This document shows positions 39,434-48,641 of a stretch of DNA of 64,000 nt, piece by piece. Below the pieces are notes generated by a model, which worked only from the letters and a program-made list of their open reading frames with translations, was not told the origin of the DNA and did not search any database. The translations under genes were made by a program, and so were the position numbers. Position 1 is the first letter of the stretch. Each line of letters begins with the position of its first letter. The stretch is taken from NCBI RefSeq assembly GCF_003112735.1, contig NZ_BFBR01000002.1, forward strand, positions 310,001-374,000, written 5' to 3'. Origin of the DNA: Candidatus Phycosocius bacilliformis (lineage in GTDB: Bacteria; Pseudomonadota; Alphaproteobacteria; Caulobacterales; Aquidulcibacteraceae).

Positions 39434-40713
39434 CACACCGCTTTCAGAACCAATGCCGCGTTGGTGCCGCCAAAGCCGAAGGAATTGGACAGAACAGCCT
39501 TGGCCTTGATCTCGCGCGCAGTCAGCGGCACCAGATCAATCTTGGTTTCCACAGATGGGTTGTGCAGATTCAATGTCGGCGGTGCGATTTGATCCCGCAG
39601 CGCCAGAAGCGAGAAGATCGCCTCCACACTACCAGCCGCCCCCAGCAAATGGCCAATCGCAGACTTGGTGGATGACATGGTTAAGCCATCCGCATCGCTG
39701 CCAAACAAACGCTCAACCGCGCGCAATTCGATCTCGTCGCCTAAAGGTGTTGATGTCCCATGCGCATTGACATAGCCAATATCGGTTGTGGTCAAACCGG
39801 CATCCTTGATCGCGGCGCGCATGGCCCGATAGCCACCATTGCCGTCCTCTGACGGCGCGGTGATATGGTAAGCATCACCCGACAGGCCATAACCGGCCAC
39901 TTCGGCATAGATTTTTGCCCCACGCGCCTTGGCATGCTCATATTCTTCCAGCACGACAACGCCCGCACCCTCACCCAGCACGAAGCCGTCGCGGTCTTTG
40001 TCATAAGGCCTTGAGGCTGAGGTGGGATCATCATTAAAGCCACTCGACAAAGCCCGCGCGGCGGCAAAGCCCGCAATACCAATCTTGCAGACAGCTGCCT
40101 CACAGCCACCGGCGACCATCACATCGGCATCGCCATATTTGATGATCCGGGCGGCATCGCCAATCGCATGTGCACCTGTGGCACAGGCTGTCACCACCGA
40201 GTGGTTAGGCCCCTTAAAGCCATGCTTGATCGAGACATGACCAGAGGTCAGATTAATCAAAGCGGAGGGGACAAAAAACGGGCTGATTTTGCGATGGCCT
40301 TCACGCTCCAAAAGCAAGGCATTGTCGGCAATGGTGGATAGCCCGCCAATGCCTGAGCCAATCATCACGCCAGTGCGTTCTTTCTGCTCGTCGGTTTCAG
40401 CCACCCAACCCGCGTCAGCAATGGCTTCATTGGCCGCAGCCACACCATAGAGGATGAATTCGGCAACCCGGCGGCGATCACGCGCCGACATCGCTGTCTC
40501 GGGGTCGAATGCGCCGGCAACATCGGCACCGCCGCCACCTCGACCACTTGTCCAAGGCACTTCACAGGCATAGCGCACGGGCAAGTCTGCCGCGTCAAAC
40601 GCAGAGATAGTGCCTGCCCCATTGGCACCGGCCAACAGGCTCTTCCAAACGAAATCGGCCCCGACCCCAATTGGGGTGACGAGGCCGATACCCGTCACGA
40701 CAACGCGACGCAT
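39433..40713 (-). CDS. fabF: 3-oxoacyl-ACP synthase II
   Basis: Elongates acyl-ACP by condensation with malonyl-ACP in type II fatty acid synthesis. The 426 residues contain the Cys-His-His triad: Cys177 in VVTACATGAHAIGD, His318 in NAHGTSTPLGD and His355 in SAIGHLLGAAG, and the NSFGFGGTNA end. I chose ATG 40713, giving MRRVVVTGIG; a TTG two codons before is in frame. acpP ends seven bases earlier, and mltG overlaps the stop. Gene order fabD-fabG-acpP-fabF is the classic cluster. Confidence 0.97.
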   Translation of the reverse strand: MRRVVVTGIGLVTPIGVGADFVWKSLLAGANGAGTISAFDAADLPVRYACEVPWTSGRGGGGADVAGAFDPETAMSARDRRRVAEFILYGVAAANEAIADAGWVAETDEQKERTGVMIGSGIGGLSTIADNALLLEREGHRKISPFFVPSALINLTSGHVSIKHGFKGPNHSVVTACATGAHAIGDAARIIKYGDADVMVAGGCEAAVCKIGIAGFAAARALSSGFNDDPTSASRPYDKDRDGFVLGEGAGVVVLEEYEHAKARGAKIYAEVAGYGLSGDAYHITAPSEDGNGGYRAMRAAIKDAGLTTTDIGYVNAHGTSTPLGDEIELRAVERLFGSDADGLTMSSTKSAIGHLLGAAGSVEAIFSLLALRDQIAPPTLNLHNPSVETKIDLVPLTAREIKAKAVLSNSFGFGGTNAALVLKAV

Positions 40714-40720
40714 GGTCAAA

Positions 40721-40957
40721 TCAGCCAGCGTTGGCGGAAATGAACTTCACCGCGTCACCGACGGTTTGGATCTTTTCGGCAGCATCATCGGGGATTTCGA
40801 CGCCGAACTCTTCCTCGAAAGCCATCACGAGTTCCACTGTGTCGAGGCTGTCTGCGCCCAAATCATCAATGAAGCTCGCATTTTCAACAACCTTGTCCGC
40901 ATCAGCGTCCAAGTGTTCAATCACGATCTTTTTCACACGGTCGAAAACGTCAGACAT
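40721..40957 (-). CDS. acpP: acyl carrier protein
   Basis: A 78-residue acidic four-helix carrier. The 4'-phosphopantetheine attachment site is Ser37 in [19 protein letters not shown]. It holds growing acyl chains for FabD, FabG and FabF encoded around it. It lies 125 bases after fabG, longer than other gaps in the cluster. That space may hold an acpP promoter, which would allow the high expression this protein needs. Confidence 0.98.
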   Translation of the reverse strand: MSDVFDRVKKIVIEHLDADADKVVENASFIDDLGADSLDTVELVMAFEEEFGVEIPDDAAEKIQTVGDAVKFISANAG

Positions 40958-41082
40958 GTTTGCCCTCGAATCCTGCCGAAATAGCTTCGGCGTTGTTATG
41001 TTTACCGTTTTGCTCTAACAGCGCCACGAGAGTTGAACGAATTAGCACCTTTGGCCCAAGGCCGCTAGCGCCAAAACAGCAC

Positions 41083-41817
41083 CTAAATCATCGCCATCCC
41101 GCCGTTCACGTGCAAGGTCTGCCCCGTGACATAGCTGGCCTGATCGGAAGCTAAATAGACAACTGCGGCGGCAATGTCATCAGGCTGACCAAGGCGGGCA
41201 GCAGGAATAGACTTAGTGATCGCCTCTTTTTGCGCCTCATTGAGGGCATCTGTCATTGGCGAGACAATGAATCCCGGTGCGATGCAATTGGCTGTAATGC
41301 CGCGCGACGCCAGTTCTTGTGCAATCGATTTGGTAAAGCCGATCATGCCGGCTTTTGAGGCTGCATAATTGGCCTGACCTGGATTGCCCGTCACCCCGAC
41401 CACTGAGGTGATGGCAATGATGCGCCCGAGACGCCGCTTCATCATGCCTTTGCTGGCAGCCCGTGCCAAGCGGAAATAAGAGCCGAGATTGACGTCAAGC
41501 ACGCGCTCGAAATCCTCATCCTTCATCCGCATCAAGAGCCCGTCCTTGGTGATGCCGGCATTGGCCACCAAAATATCAAGCCCGCCCAAAGCCTCCTCGG
41601 CGCGGCCCACCAAAGCGTCAGCCTCGGCAGGGTCGGACAGATTGCACGCCAAAGCCACGCTGCCGGGCAATTCAGCCACCAAAGCATCCAATGCCTCTTG
41701 GCGTGTGCCCGACAGGGCCACTTGGGCCCCAGCTGCATGCAGGCCGCGTGCGATTGCCCCGCCAATGCCCCCGGTGGCCCCCGTCACGAGCGCCTTTTTG
41801 CCTGTGAGATCAAACAT
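41083..41817 (-). CDS. fabG: 3-oxoacyl-ACP reductase
   Basis: An NADPH-dependent short-chain dehydrogenase that reduces 3-oxoacyl-ACP. The 244 residues contain the cofactor motif TGATGGIGGAIA (12-23), NAGIT, and catalytic Ser138, Tyr151 and Lys155 (YAASKAGMIG). The C-terminus SYVTGQTLHVNGGMAMI is FabG-typical. It lies between fabD (39 bases) and acpP, which separates it confidently from the many other SDR proteins. Confidence 0.96.
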   Translation of the reverse strand: MFDLTGKKALVTGATGGIGGAIARGLHAAGAQVALSGTRQEALDALVAELPGSVALACNLSDPAEADALVGRAEEALGGLDILVANAGITKDGLLMRMKDEDFERVLDVNLGSYFRLARAASKGMMKRRLGRIIAITSVVGVTGNPGQANYAASKAGMIGFTKSIAQELASRGITANCIAPGFIVSPMTDALNEAQKEAITKSIPAARLGQPDDIAAAVVYLASDQASYVTGQTLHVNGGMAMI

Positions 41818-41856
41818 GTTTCACCCTTCTTTCCTATGGCACATTGTCGACCAAGC

Positions 41857-42798
41857 TTAAGCAAGCGAGGCCGCAAAGGCGGCAATGTCGTCAGCTCCTG
41901 TCAGGGCCAGCGACACAGCATCCGGCGCGATGCGCTTACTCATCCCGGTCAAGACGCTGCCAGCCCCCAATTCGACAAAGTGGGTGGCCCCTTGGGCTGC
42001 AAACCAGCCAATGGATTCCCGCCAGCGGACCCGTCCTGTCACCTGTTCAACCAACAAGCGCGCAATCGTGTCGGGGTCTTGGGTTGGGGTTACGGTTACA
42101 TTGGACAACACGGGCACGCGCGGCGCATGGATCGTCGTAGCGGCCAAGGCGGCGGCCATTTCGGCTGCAGCCGGGGCCATTAACGGGCAATGAAAAGGTG
42201 CTGAGACCGACAACGGAATAGCCCGAGCGCCCAATTCCTTGGCCGCGGCAATCGCGGCGTCCACACCCTCCTTGGTGCCTGAGATGACGATATTGCCGGC
42301 ATTATTGTCATTGGCCACCACACACACACCGACTTTGGCCCCGGCTGCTGCGGCGGCTTCTGCCAAAGCCAAATCCACTTTCGGGCCAATCAATGAGGCC
42401 ATGGCCCCAAGACCGGGAGCAACCGCCCGCTGCATGGCCTGCCCGCGCAGGCGCAACAGCCTGGCCGCATCGGCGATGGAAAAGGCCCCCGCAGCCGTCA
42501 ATGCCGAATACTCACCCAGCGAGTGGCCGGCCACATAGGCGGCCTTGTCTACCTCGACACCAAACTCAATGCGCAGCACCGCCACAACCGCCAAGCTCAC
42601 AGCCATCAAGGCTGGCTGGGCATTTTCGGTCAGCGTGAGGGTTTCAATCGGACCGTCTGCCATCAAGGCCGACAGCTTCTGGTCCAGCGCGTCATCAATC
42701 TCTGCAAAGACGTGCTTTGCGGCGGGGAATGCGTCGGCAAGGGCAACGCCCATCCCAACGCTTTGGCTACCTTGGCCGGGGAATTGGAAGATCAGCAT
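41857..42798 (-). CDS. fabD: malonyl-CoA:ACP transacylase
   Basis: Moves malonyl groups from CoA (made by the AccB/AccC-containing carboxylase) to ACP. The 313 residues start with FQFPGQGSQSVGMG. The nucleophile Ser93 lies in VAGHSLGEYSAL, and the His in SVSAPFHCPLM completes the pair. It is the first gene of the cluster through gmk; the promoter probably lies in the 60 bases before it and the end of the LysE-type gene. Confidence 0.97.
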   Translation of the reverse strand: MLIFQFPGQGSQSVGMGVALADAFPAAKHVFAEIDDALDQKLSALMADGPIETLTLTENAQPALMAVSLAVVAVLRIEFGVEVDKAAYVAGHSLGEYSALTAAGAFSIADAARLLRLRGQAMQRAVAPGLGAMASLIGPKVDLALAEAAAAAGAKVGVCVVANDNNAGNIVISGTKEGVDAAIAAAKELGARAIPLSVSAPFHCPLMAPAAAEMAAALAATTIHAPRVPVLSNVTVTPTQDPDTIARLLVEQVTGRVRWRESIGWFAAQGATHFVELGAGSVLTGMSKRIAPDAVSLALTGADDIAAFAASLA

Positions 42799-42858
42799 GG
42801 CTTCGCGTTAACCGCGCACGGCTGATTAGGCAAGTGGGGCCACCTGCGGGCAGTCGCC

Positions 42859-43497
42859 TCAGCCTTGCCCCAACCCTTCCCACGCCAGCCAAGCCGCAAT
42901 GGAAAGAAGGGCCAGGGTGAAGAAGATATTGAGCAGAGTGCGACGTTGGCCTGCCTGCAGCCACGGGCTCAGCCGGGCGGCCGCCAGCACAATGACCACA
43001 TGCACGCCTGTTGCCACCCCAACATGAATAAGGCCGAGCCATAGGCTTTGCAGCCACACAGGACCTGCTGCCTCATCGGTAAAGCGCGGCAGCAAGGTGA
43101 CATAGAATAATGCAGCTTTTGGATTGAGGAGATTGAGGGTCAGGCCTTGGGCAAAATGGCGCAGCCGATGGGGGGCTGCATCTTCAGGAGGCCCGGCTGC
43201 TTGCGGCCGCGTCCACAAACGTTCGAGCCAAGGTTCACAGGCGAGATAAACCAGATAAGCAACCCCCAGCCAGCGCAAACCTGCAAGCAACTGAGGCTGT
43301 TGTGCCAGAAGAGCGCCCAAGCCTGCCAAAGCCGCGCACAGATAAAGCGCCAGCCCAGCACCCACACCCAAGACGGCAGATAGGCCAGCCCGCCGCCCGC
43401 GCTCCAGCGTCAGGGTCGCCAGCCAGGCCATGTTGGGGCCTGGAGTCAATTCCAACAAGGCAATCACGATGAGGAATTCAAGAAAGCTGGTTGTCAT
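42859..43497 (-). CDS. LysE/RhtB-family amino-acid exporter
   Basis: A 212-residue inner-membrane protein with about six hydrophobic helices. The LysE/RhtB hallmark is the start FLEFLIVIALLELTPGPNMAWLATLTLERGRRAG, with the conserved TPGPNM. A later LNPKAALFYVTLLPRF is also typical. These proteins export amino acids or similar metabolites by proton antiport; the substrate is unknown. ATG 43497 gives the usual N-terminus; the frame extends to 43572 without a good site. It lies before fabD on the same strand but is functionally unrelated. Confidence 0.9.
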   Translation of the reverse strand: MTTSFLEFLIVIALLELTPGPNMAWLATLTLERGRRAGLSAVLGVGAGLALYLCAALAGLGALLAQQPQLLAGLRWLGVAYLVYLACEPWLERLWTRPQAAGPPEDAAPHRLRHFAQGLTLNLLNPKAALFYVTLLPRFTDEAAGPVWLQSLWLGLIHVGVATGVHVVIVLAAARLSPWLQAGQRRTLLNIFFTLALLSIAAWLAWEGLGQG

Positions 43498-43707
43498 CGG
43501 TCTTTTCGCGACAGGGGCTCGAACGGCACACATCTGGGTTTGCCCGCCCCACCCCTCAGATGCAAGCCGCAATGATGGGCGTCCACTGTAGCCAGGGCTT
43601 TCTTTTTTCCCTCAGAAGTGCTTTACGGCGCGCTTCACTGATTGCGGTCCGCCCGCATGAGCAACTTCGTGTGCCTAACTGGCCTCTCAGCACGGGGAAG
43701 CTGCGAC

Positions 43708-43736
43708 GCGGAACCATCGGGTGGTTTGGTCCCCGC
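43708..43736 (+). ncRNA. candidate rpsF leader hairpin
   Basis: In the untranslated region before rpsF, GCGG-AACCA pairs with TGGTT...CCGC, leaving a five-base loop and a six-base bulge (TGGTCC) on the 3' side. A stem with one asymmetric bulge is the general form of S6:S18-binding leaders, in which the S6-S18 pair represses its own operon. I could not confirm the conserved bulge sequence, so the regulatory role is a guess. Confidence 0.3.
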
Positions 43737-43787
43737 TAAACCATTTGCCGCAATCCCCTGGGGCGCATCAAACGGAAATGGATTCTC

Positions 43788-44165
43788 ATGCCGTTCTACG
43801 AACATGTCATTATTTCGCGGCCTGACATCTCGCCGCAGCAAGTCGACGAATTGGTCGAAGGCATCACTGCATTGATCACCGAAAAGGGTGGCAAGGTTGG
43901 TAAGGTCGAATATTGGGGCCTGCGCAATCTGGCTTACCGGATCAACAAGACCCGCAAAGGTCATTATTCGCTGATCAATATCGACGCACCGGCCACGGCC
44001 GTCCATGAGATGGAGCGTCTTCAGCGCATCAATGAAAATGTCATGCGCTACATGACCATCGCAGTTGACGAATTGGATGAAGGCCCCTCGCCTATTCTTG
44101 CCCGCCGTGAGCGGGATGAGAAGAAGCAGCGCGCCCGCACCGAAGCCAACGGGATGGAGTACTGA
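43788..44165 (+). CDS. rpsF: 30S ribosomal protein S6
   Basis: A 125-residue S6 protein of the small subunit platform, binding with S18. Family features are [45 protein letters not shown] and ENVMRYMTI. The charged C-terminal extension after residue 98 is common in alphaproteobacteria. It leads the rpsF-rpsR-rplI operon, and rpsR starts two bases later. Confidence 0.98.
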   Translation: MPFYEHVIISRPDISPQQVDELVEGITALITEKGGKVGKVEYWGLRNLAYRINKTRKGHYSLINIDAPATAVHEMERLQRINENVMRYMTIAVDELDEGPSPILARRERDEKKQRARTEANGMEY

Positions 44166-44167
44166 TC

Positions 44168-44425
44168 ATGACATCGAAATTCACCATCTCGAACCTGCCC
44201 TCGCGCCGTCCCTTCGCACGTCGTCGCAAAGTGTGCCCCTTCTCGGGCGACCAAGCACCAAAGATCGACTATAAGGATGTGAAGTTGCTGCAGCGCTATT
44301 TGTCTGAAAAGGGCAAGATTGTGCCGTCGCGCATCACCGCTGTCAGCCAGAAGAAGCAACGCGAACTCGCCAAGGCGATCAAGCGCGCCCGTGTTCTGGC
44401 GCTTCTGCCCTATCACGTCGTTTAA
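44168..44425 (+). CDS. rpsR: 30S ribosomal protein S18
   Basis: An 85-residue basic protein that pairs with S6. It shows [59 protein letters not shown] and the usual LALLPYHVV end. Only one Cys of the zinc-binding set seen in some S18 proteins is present. It lies two bases after rpsF and 12 bases before rplI. Confidence 0.98.
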   Translation: MTSKFTISNLPSRRPFARRRKVCPFSGDQAPKIDYKDVKLLQRYLSEKGKIVPSRITAVSQKKQRELAKAIKRARVLALLPYHVV

Positions 44426-44437
44426 GGAGACGCAGAC

Positions 44438-45013
44438 ATGGACATTATCCTGCTCGAACGCGTCGGCCGTCTCGGCGGCATCGGCGACATCGTCTCGGTT
44501 AAGCCAGGCTATGCGCGCAACTATTTGTTGCCGCAAAAGAAAGCCCTGCGCGCAACTGAATCCAACAAGAAGCTGTTTGAGCTTCAGCGTGCGGCTCTGG
44601 AAGCCCGCAATGCCGAAGCCCGTGCAGCCGCAGAAGCCGCCTCTGAAGGTCTGGCCGGTCAGGCCTTTGTGCTGATCCGGGCAGCTGGCGAAAGCGGCCA
44701 GCTTTATGGGTCGGTGGCAGCACGTGATGTGGCTGATGCGGCAACCGCTGCTGGCTTCCACGTCGCCCGCAACCAAGTCCAAATGGATTCCCCGATCAAG
44801 ACCATCGGCTATCAGACGGTGAAAATCCGTTTGCACCCCGAAGTCGAAGTCGAAGTCTTCGTCAATGTGGCCCGCACACCTGATGAAGCAGAGCGTCAAG
44901 CCAAAGGCGAAAACGTCATCAATTCCCAATTTGATGAAGACCGTTTGGCAGCCGCCGAACAAGCTGCCGAAATCGCCGAGAACGCCGTCCAACTCGACGG
45001 CTTTGAAGCCTAA
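44438..45013 (+). CDS. rplI: 50S ribosomal protein L9
   Basis: A 191-residue L9. The N-terminal domain [37 protein letters not shown] is characteristic, followed by the long central helix and a C-terminal domain with [15 protein letters not shown]. It exceeds E. coli L9 (149 residues) by an acidic Ala/Glu-rich tail, as often seen in alphaproteobacteria. GGAGA lies before the ATG. A clear intrinsic terminator follows after 48 bases. Confidence 0.98.
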   Translation: MDIILLERVGRLGGIGDIVSVKPGYARNYLLPQKKALRATESNKKLFELQRAALEARNAEARAAAEAASEGLAGQAFVLIRAAGESGQLYGSVAARDVADAATAAGFHVARNQVQMDSPIKTIGYQTVKIRLHPEVEVEVFVNVARTPDEAERQAKGENVINSQFDEDRLAAAEQAAEIAENAVQLDGFEA

Positions 45014-45061
45014 GGCTTTGAGCGTGGCGATTTAGCCTCGCATGAACCGACCATAAAGATC

Positions 45062-45089
45062 GCCCCGCAGCCCAGCTGCGGGGCTTTTT
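45062..45089 (+). terminator. intrinsic terminator of rpsF-rpsR-rplI
   Basis: GCCCCGCAG and CTGCGGGGC form a perfect nine-base stem with a five-base loop, directly followed by five T. It is the clearest terminator in the window. Confidence 0.92.
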
Positions 45090-45146
45090 CATGCCAATTC
45101 TGCCGGAAGAGACAGGCGAAGATATTGGCGAACCGACAAGCACTGG

Positions 45147-45168
45147 TTGATTGATCAGACGCAATCAA
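45147..45168. repeat. 7-bp inverted repeat upstream of the hybrid kinase
   Basis: TTGATTG, eight bases, CAATCAA, ending 66 bases before the kinase ATG. Size, spacing and position suit a dimeric repressor or activator site. No known regulator is indicated. Confidence 0.35.
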
Positions 45169-45234
45169 GCGTCAAAACAGGAAATCAGAATTACACATAA
45201 GAAGAATTTAAGATAATTCGTCTATCAGTTAGCC

Positions 45235-47055
45235 ATGAGCGACGCGCGGGCAACGAGCGAAGAACTTCAGCAGAACGAATTGGTTGCAATCTATGCACCC
45301 ATGGCGCGGGTCTATGCCCTAATTCTGGGTATATATTACCTGCTGCTTTCTGGAAGTCATTTGTTGATCCTGCAAGGTGCGACAGCCATCATCATGGCCA
45401 GCATGGCCGTGAGTTCAGGCCTTTTCATTCTTGGCTTGAGATTTCTTGTCTTACCAAAAGTCGCCCGTCTCGAAACGATCGGATTGACCGTCTTTCTGAT
45501 CAACGTCACGGCAATCACCAATGTTGTGACCCACGCCAGTTTTGGCGGCGATGAAGTTCAATTCGTTTATCTGCTGATGTTGGCCTTCGGGTCAGCCATT
45601 TTGGGACCAACTCTTGGGGTGGTGACAGCAAGCCTGGGTGTCGTGGCACTTGGGGCGGCCTTTCTGACTGTTGCGGGCAGCGAAAGCTTGATTGTTGACA
45701 AGATTTTCACCGGGCTGACGGCAGTCTTTGGCGGCTTTGCCGCCGCTACCTTTCTTCACCAGACGGTGCGCAGCCAAGTGGGCTTCCGGGTCAAGTCTCT
45801 CGACTTGCTCGAAGTGGTTGAGTGCGAGCGGATGCGGGCTCAGAATATGGCGGACGAAGCCGAGTTCGCCAACCGCGCCAAGACCGACTTCCTTGCCAAT
45901 ATGAGCCATGAATTGCGAACGCCACTCAATGGTGTGGTCGGCATTGCCAATACATTGGCAGCTACCCGGCTGGATCCTGCCCAAAAGGAAATGGTGGATC
46001 TCATTGATTCCTCAGGTCGCACCTTAGCCCGGCTTTTGTCCGACATTTTGGATTTCTCCAAGATCGAAGCCGGCAAAGTCGAAATCGAACGCGCGCCCTT
46101 CGACCTGAAGGGCGAGTTGGATGCCGCGGCCCTGTTGCTGCAAACCCAAGCCGCCGACAAGAAACTGCAGTTTGATGTCACCTATGGCGAACATGCCCAT
46201 GGCTGGTTCTATGGCGATGCCACCCGCATCAAGCAAATCGTGGCAAATCTGGTCTCCAATGCGGTGAAATTCACAGATCATGGTGAGGTCCATGTCTTTG
46301 TCGACTGGTCAATCGCGTCGGAAATCCTTGAAATCCGGGTTTGCGATACCGGGATCGGGTTTGACAAAGAAACCGGTCGCCGACTGTTCCAACGCTTCAT
46401 CCAAGCAGACACTTCCATCACCCGCCGCTTTGGCGGAACAGGGCTTGGGCTGGCGATTTGCCGGGGCCTGATTGAGGCCATGGGCGGTGGCATGAGTTGG
46501 GAATCTGAGCCTGGCGAAGGCTCAACCTTTACGGTGCGTATTCCATTGGAGCGCGAGGCAGCGCCACTGCCGGCCCCAAGTATCGATACACTGCGTGAAC
46601 CGGCAATCGGTGACCAGACAACCCCACTCCGCATTTTGGCTGCCGAGGATCACCCAACCAATCAAAAGGTTCTGCGCCTGATCCTTGAACCCCTCGGGGT
46701 TGATCTGACCGTCTGCGATGATGGCCAAGCCGCCCTTAAGGCCTATCAGGCCGGTCGGTTTGATATTGTGCTGATGGATATGCAGATGCCGATTATGGAC
46801 GGCCTGACCGCCACGCGCGAAATTCGCAACCATGAGCGCAAAGTGGGCATGAGCCCAACCCCCATTGTTATGGTGACAGCCAACGCCATGCGTCAGCACC
46901 GCGACCAAGCCGTCGAAGCCGGTGCCACCAGCCATTTGGCCAAGCCCTTCACGCCCATGTCCTTGATGGATGCGATTGATCAAGCCTTGAGTGAGCAGGC
47001 TGAACAGGAGCCGCCCGAGAGCACAACGTCAGAATCGGACGCACATTCGGCCTGA
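45235..47055 (+). CDS. hybrid sensor histidine kinase with receiver domain
   Basis: A 606-residue membrane hybrid kinase. Five or six hydrophobic helices (about 22-180) have almost no periplasmic loops, so it may sense membrane or internal cues. A short coiled segment leads to HisKA with ANMSHELRTPLNGVVGI (His225), then HATPase with NLVSNAVKFTDHG, DTGIGF and GTGLGLAICRGLIEAMGG. The receiver domain at about 465-585 has the phospho-acceptor Asp515 in DIVLMDMQMPIMDGLTATREIR and a KPFTP end. No histidine-phosphotransfer domain is fused. It stands alone between the ribosomal operon and dnaB, and its pathway is unknown. Confidence 0.92.
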   Translation: MSDARATSEELQQNELVAIYAPMARVYALILGIYYLLLSGSHLLILQGATAIIMASMAVSSGLFILGLRFLVLPKVARLETIGLTVFLINVTAITNVVTHASFGGDEVQFVYLLMLAFGSAILGPTLGVVTASLGVVALGAAFLTVAGSESLIVDKIFTGLTAVFGGFAAATFLHQTVRSQVGFRVKSLDLLEVVECERMRAQNMADEAEFANRAKTDFLANMSHELRTPLNGVVGIANTLAATRLDPAQKEMVDLIDSSGRTLARLLSDILDFSKIEAGKVEIERAPFDLKGELDAAALLLQTQAADKKLQFDVTYGEHAHGWFYGDATRIKQIVANLVSNAVKFTDHGEVHVFVDWSIASEILEIRVCDTGIGFDKETGRRLFQRFIQADTSITRRFGGTGLGLAICRGLIEAMGGGMSWESEPGEGSTFTVRIPLEREAAPLPAPSIDTLREPAIGDQTTPLRILAAEDHPTNQKVLRLILEPLGVDLTVCDDGQAALKAYQAGRFDIVLMDMQMPIMDGLTATREIRNHERKVGMSPTPIVMVTANAMRQHRDQAVEAGATSHLAKPFTPMSLMDAIDQALSEQAEQEPPESTTSESDAHSA

Positions 47056-47150
47056 TCCATCTGTCCACAGGTGAAAAATTGCTGGGGATATTTTAGACAG
47101 CATCTGCGTCGCGTGGATGATTCGCCTGACGACACCTGAGAAAGTGCGCC

Positions 47151-48641
47151 ATGGCTGATGGAAATGTAACACCTTTGGATCCGGCCCGTGCCCTGCGCAC
47201 GGCCCCGCATAATCTCGATGCTGAGCAAGCCTTGATCGGGGCCATTCTGGTTGACAACCAGGTGACCAGCCGCATCGGCGACATGTTGAAGTCAGTCCAT
47301 TTCTATGACCCTGTCCATGGCCGCATCTATGACACCATGATCCGGATGATCCAAAAGGGGTCGCTGGCAGATGGCATTACGCTACATGCCAAGTTCAGCC
47401 AGGATGGTGCACTGAAAGATATTGGTGGGGCAGCTTATCTGGCCACTTTGGTGGATGCTGCAGCCGATCCAGCCGCTGCCCCCGATTATGCGAAGCTGAT
47501 CTTTGACTTGGCTGTGCGGCGCGACCTCATCCGGATCGGTTCAGAAATGATGGCCGATGCGAGTGAGCATGAAGACACGATGGAGGGTGGTGCCCGCCTG
47601 ATCGAAGTCGCCGAACGTAAGCTCTATACTTTGGCTGAGACCGGCCAACTCAATCAGGGCTTCAAAAGCTTTGCGGCTTCGTTGGCGGCCACAATCGACA
47701 TTACCGCAGCCGCCTTCAAACGCGATGGCCAATTGATTGGGGTGCCCACCGGCCTCAATGAAATCGACCGTATGCTGGGTGGTTTGCACAAATCCGACTT
47801 GCTTATTCTGGCCGGTCGTCCCTCGATGGGAAAGACCGCCTTGGCCACGAATATCGCGTTTAATGCCGCCAAGCGCTTTAAGCGGGAAGCCAAGCCCGAT
47901 GGCAGTTATCAGACCATTGATGGCGGTGTGGTGGCGTTTTATTCGTTGGAAATGTCGGCTGAGCAGCTCACCATGCGTCTGTTGGCCGATTATACCGGCA
48001 TTGGCTCGGACCGCATGCGGCGCGGCGACCTCGACAAGGAAGAATATGCCCGTCTCCGGGAAGCGGCAATCGAACTCCAAAGCCTGCCGCTCTATATTGA
48101 TGACACGGGGGGGCTGTCGATTTCGGCATTGGCCGCGCGCGCCCGCCGCCTGCAGCGCCAACATGGACTTGACCTGATCGTGGTCGACTATCTGCAATTG
48201 GTCACCGCCTCTGGGTCTAAGCGAAGCGATAATCGGGTCCAGGAAGTCAGTGAAATCACTCAAGGATTGAAGGCCTTGGCGAAGGAACTTCAGGTCCCGA
48301 TCATTGCGCTGTCGCAATTGTCGCGTCAGGTCGAAAATCGCGAAGACAAGCGCCCTCAGCTGGCCGACTTGCGTGAGTCCGGCTCGATCGAACAAGATGC
48401 CGACGTGGTGATGTTCGTCTACCGCCATGCCTATTATCTGGAACGCCAAGAGCCCAAGCCCGGCACGACTGAGCATTTTCAATGGCAGGAAGAGGTCAGT
48501 GAAATGCGCAATATTGCCGAGGTCATCATCGGCAAACAGCGCCATGGCCCGATTGGTAAAGTCCGCCTCGGCTTCCAAGCTGAACTGACCAAATTCACCA
48601 ATCTGGAATCGTCGGGCCGCTACGAGAGCTTGGATGACTGA
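47151..48641 (+). CDS. dnaB: replicative DNA helicase
   Basis: The hexameric fork helicase. The 496 residues comprise the N-terminal primase-interacting domain (HNLDAEQALIGAILVDNQ), a linker, and the RecA-like domain with Walker A LAGRPSMGKTALATN, Walker B-like LIVVDYLQLV, and LSQLSRQVENREDKRPQLADLRESGSIEQDADVVMFVYR. No intein is present. Its stop overlaps the alr start by eight bases. A DnaA-box-like CTGTCCACA lies about 85 bases before it. Confidence 0.98.
   Translation: MADGNVTPLDPARALRTAPHNLDAEQALIGAILVDNQVTSRIGDMLKSVHFYDPVHGRIYDTMIRMIQKGSLADGITLHAKFSQDGALKDIGGAAYLATLVDAAADPAAAPDYAKLIFDLAVRRDLIRIGSEMMADASEHEDTMEGGARLIEVAERKLYTLAETGQLNQGFKSFAASLAATIDITAAAFKRDGQLIGVPTGLNEIDRMLGGLHKSDLLILAGRPSMGKTALATNIAFNAAKRFKREAKPDGSYQTIDGGVVAFYSLEMSAEQLTMRLLADYTGIGSDRMRRGDLDKEEYARLREAAIELQSLPLYIDDTGGLSISALAARARRLQRQHGLDLIVVDYLQLVTASGSKRSDNRVQEVSEITQGLKALAKELQVPIIALSQLSRQVENREDKRPQLADLRESGSIEQDADVVMFVYRHAYYLERQEPKPGTTEHFQWQEEVSEMRNIAEVIIGKQRHGPIGKVRLGFQAELTKFTNLESSGRYESLDD

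Noticed and set aside
44048-44992. 314-codon minus-strand open frame opposite rpsF, rpsR and rplI
   Set aside because: It spans three certain ribosomal protein genes and their gaps; no family features or ribosome site.
45180-45234. CtrA site before the hybrid kinase
   Set aside because: A TTAA is present in the AT-rich leader but no second half-site occurs at seven-base spacing.
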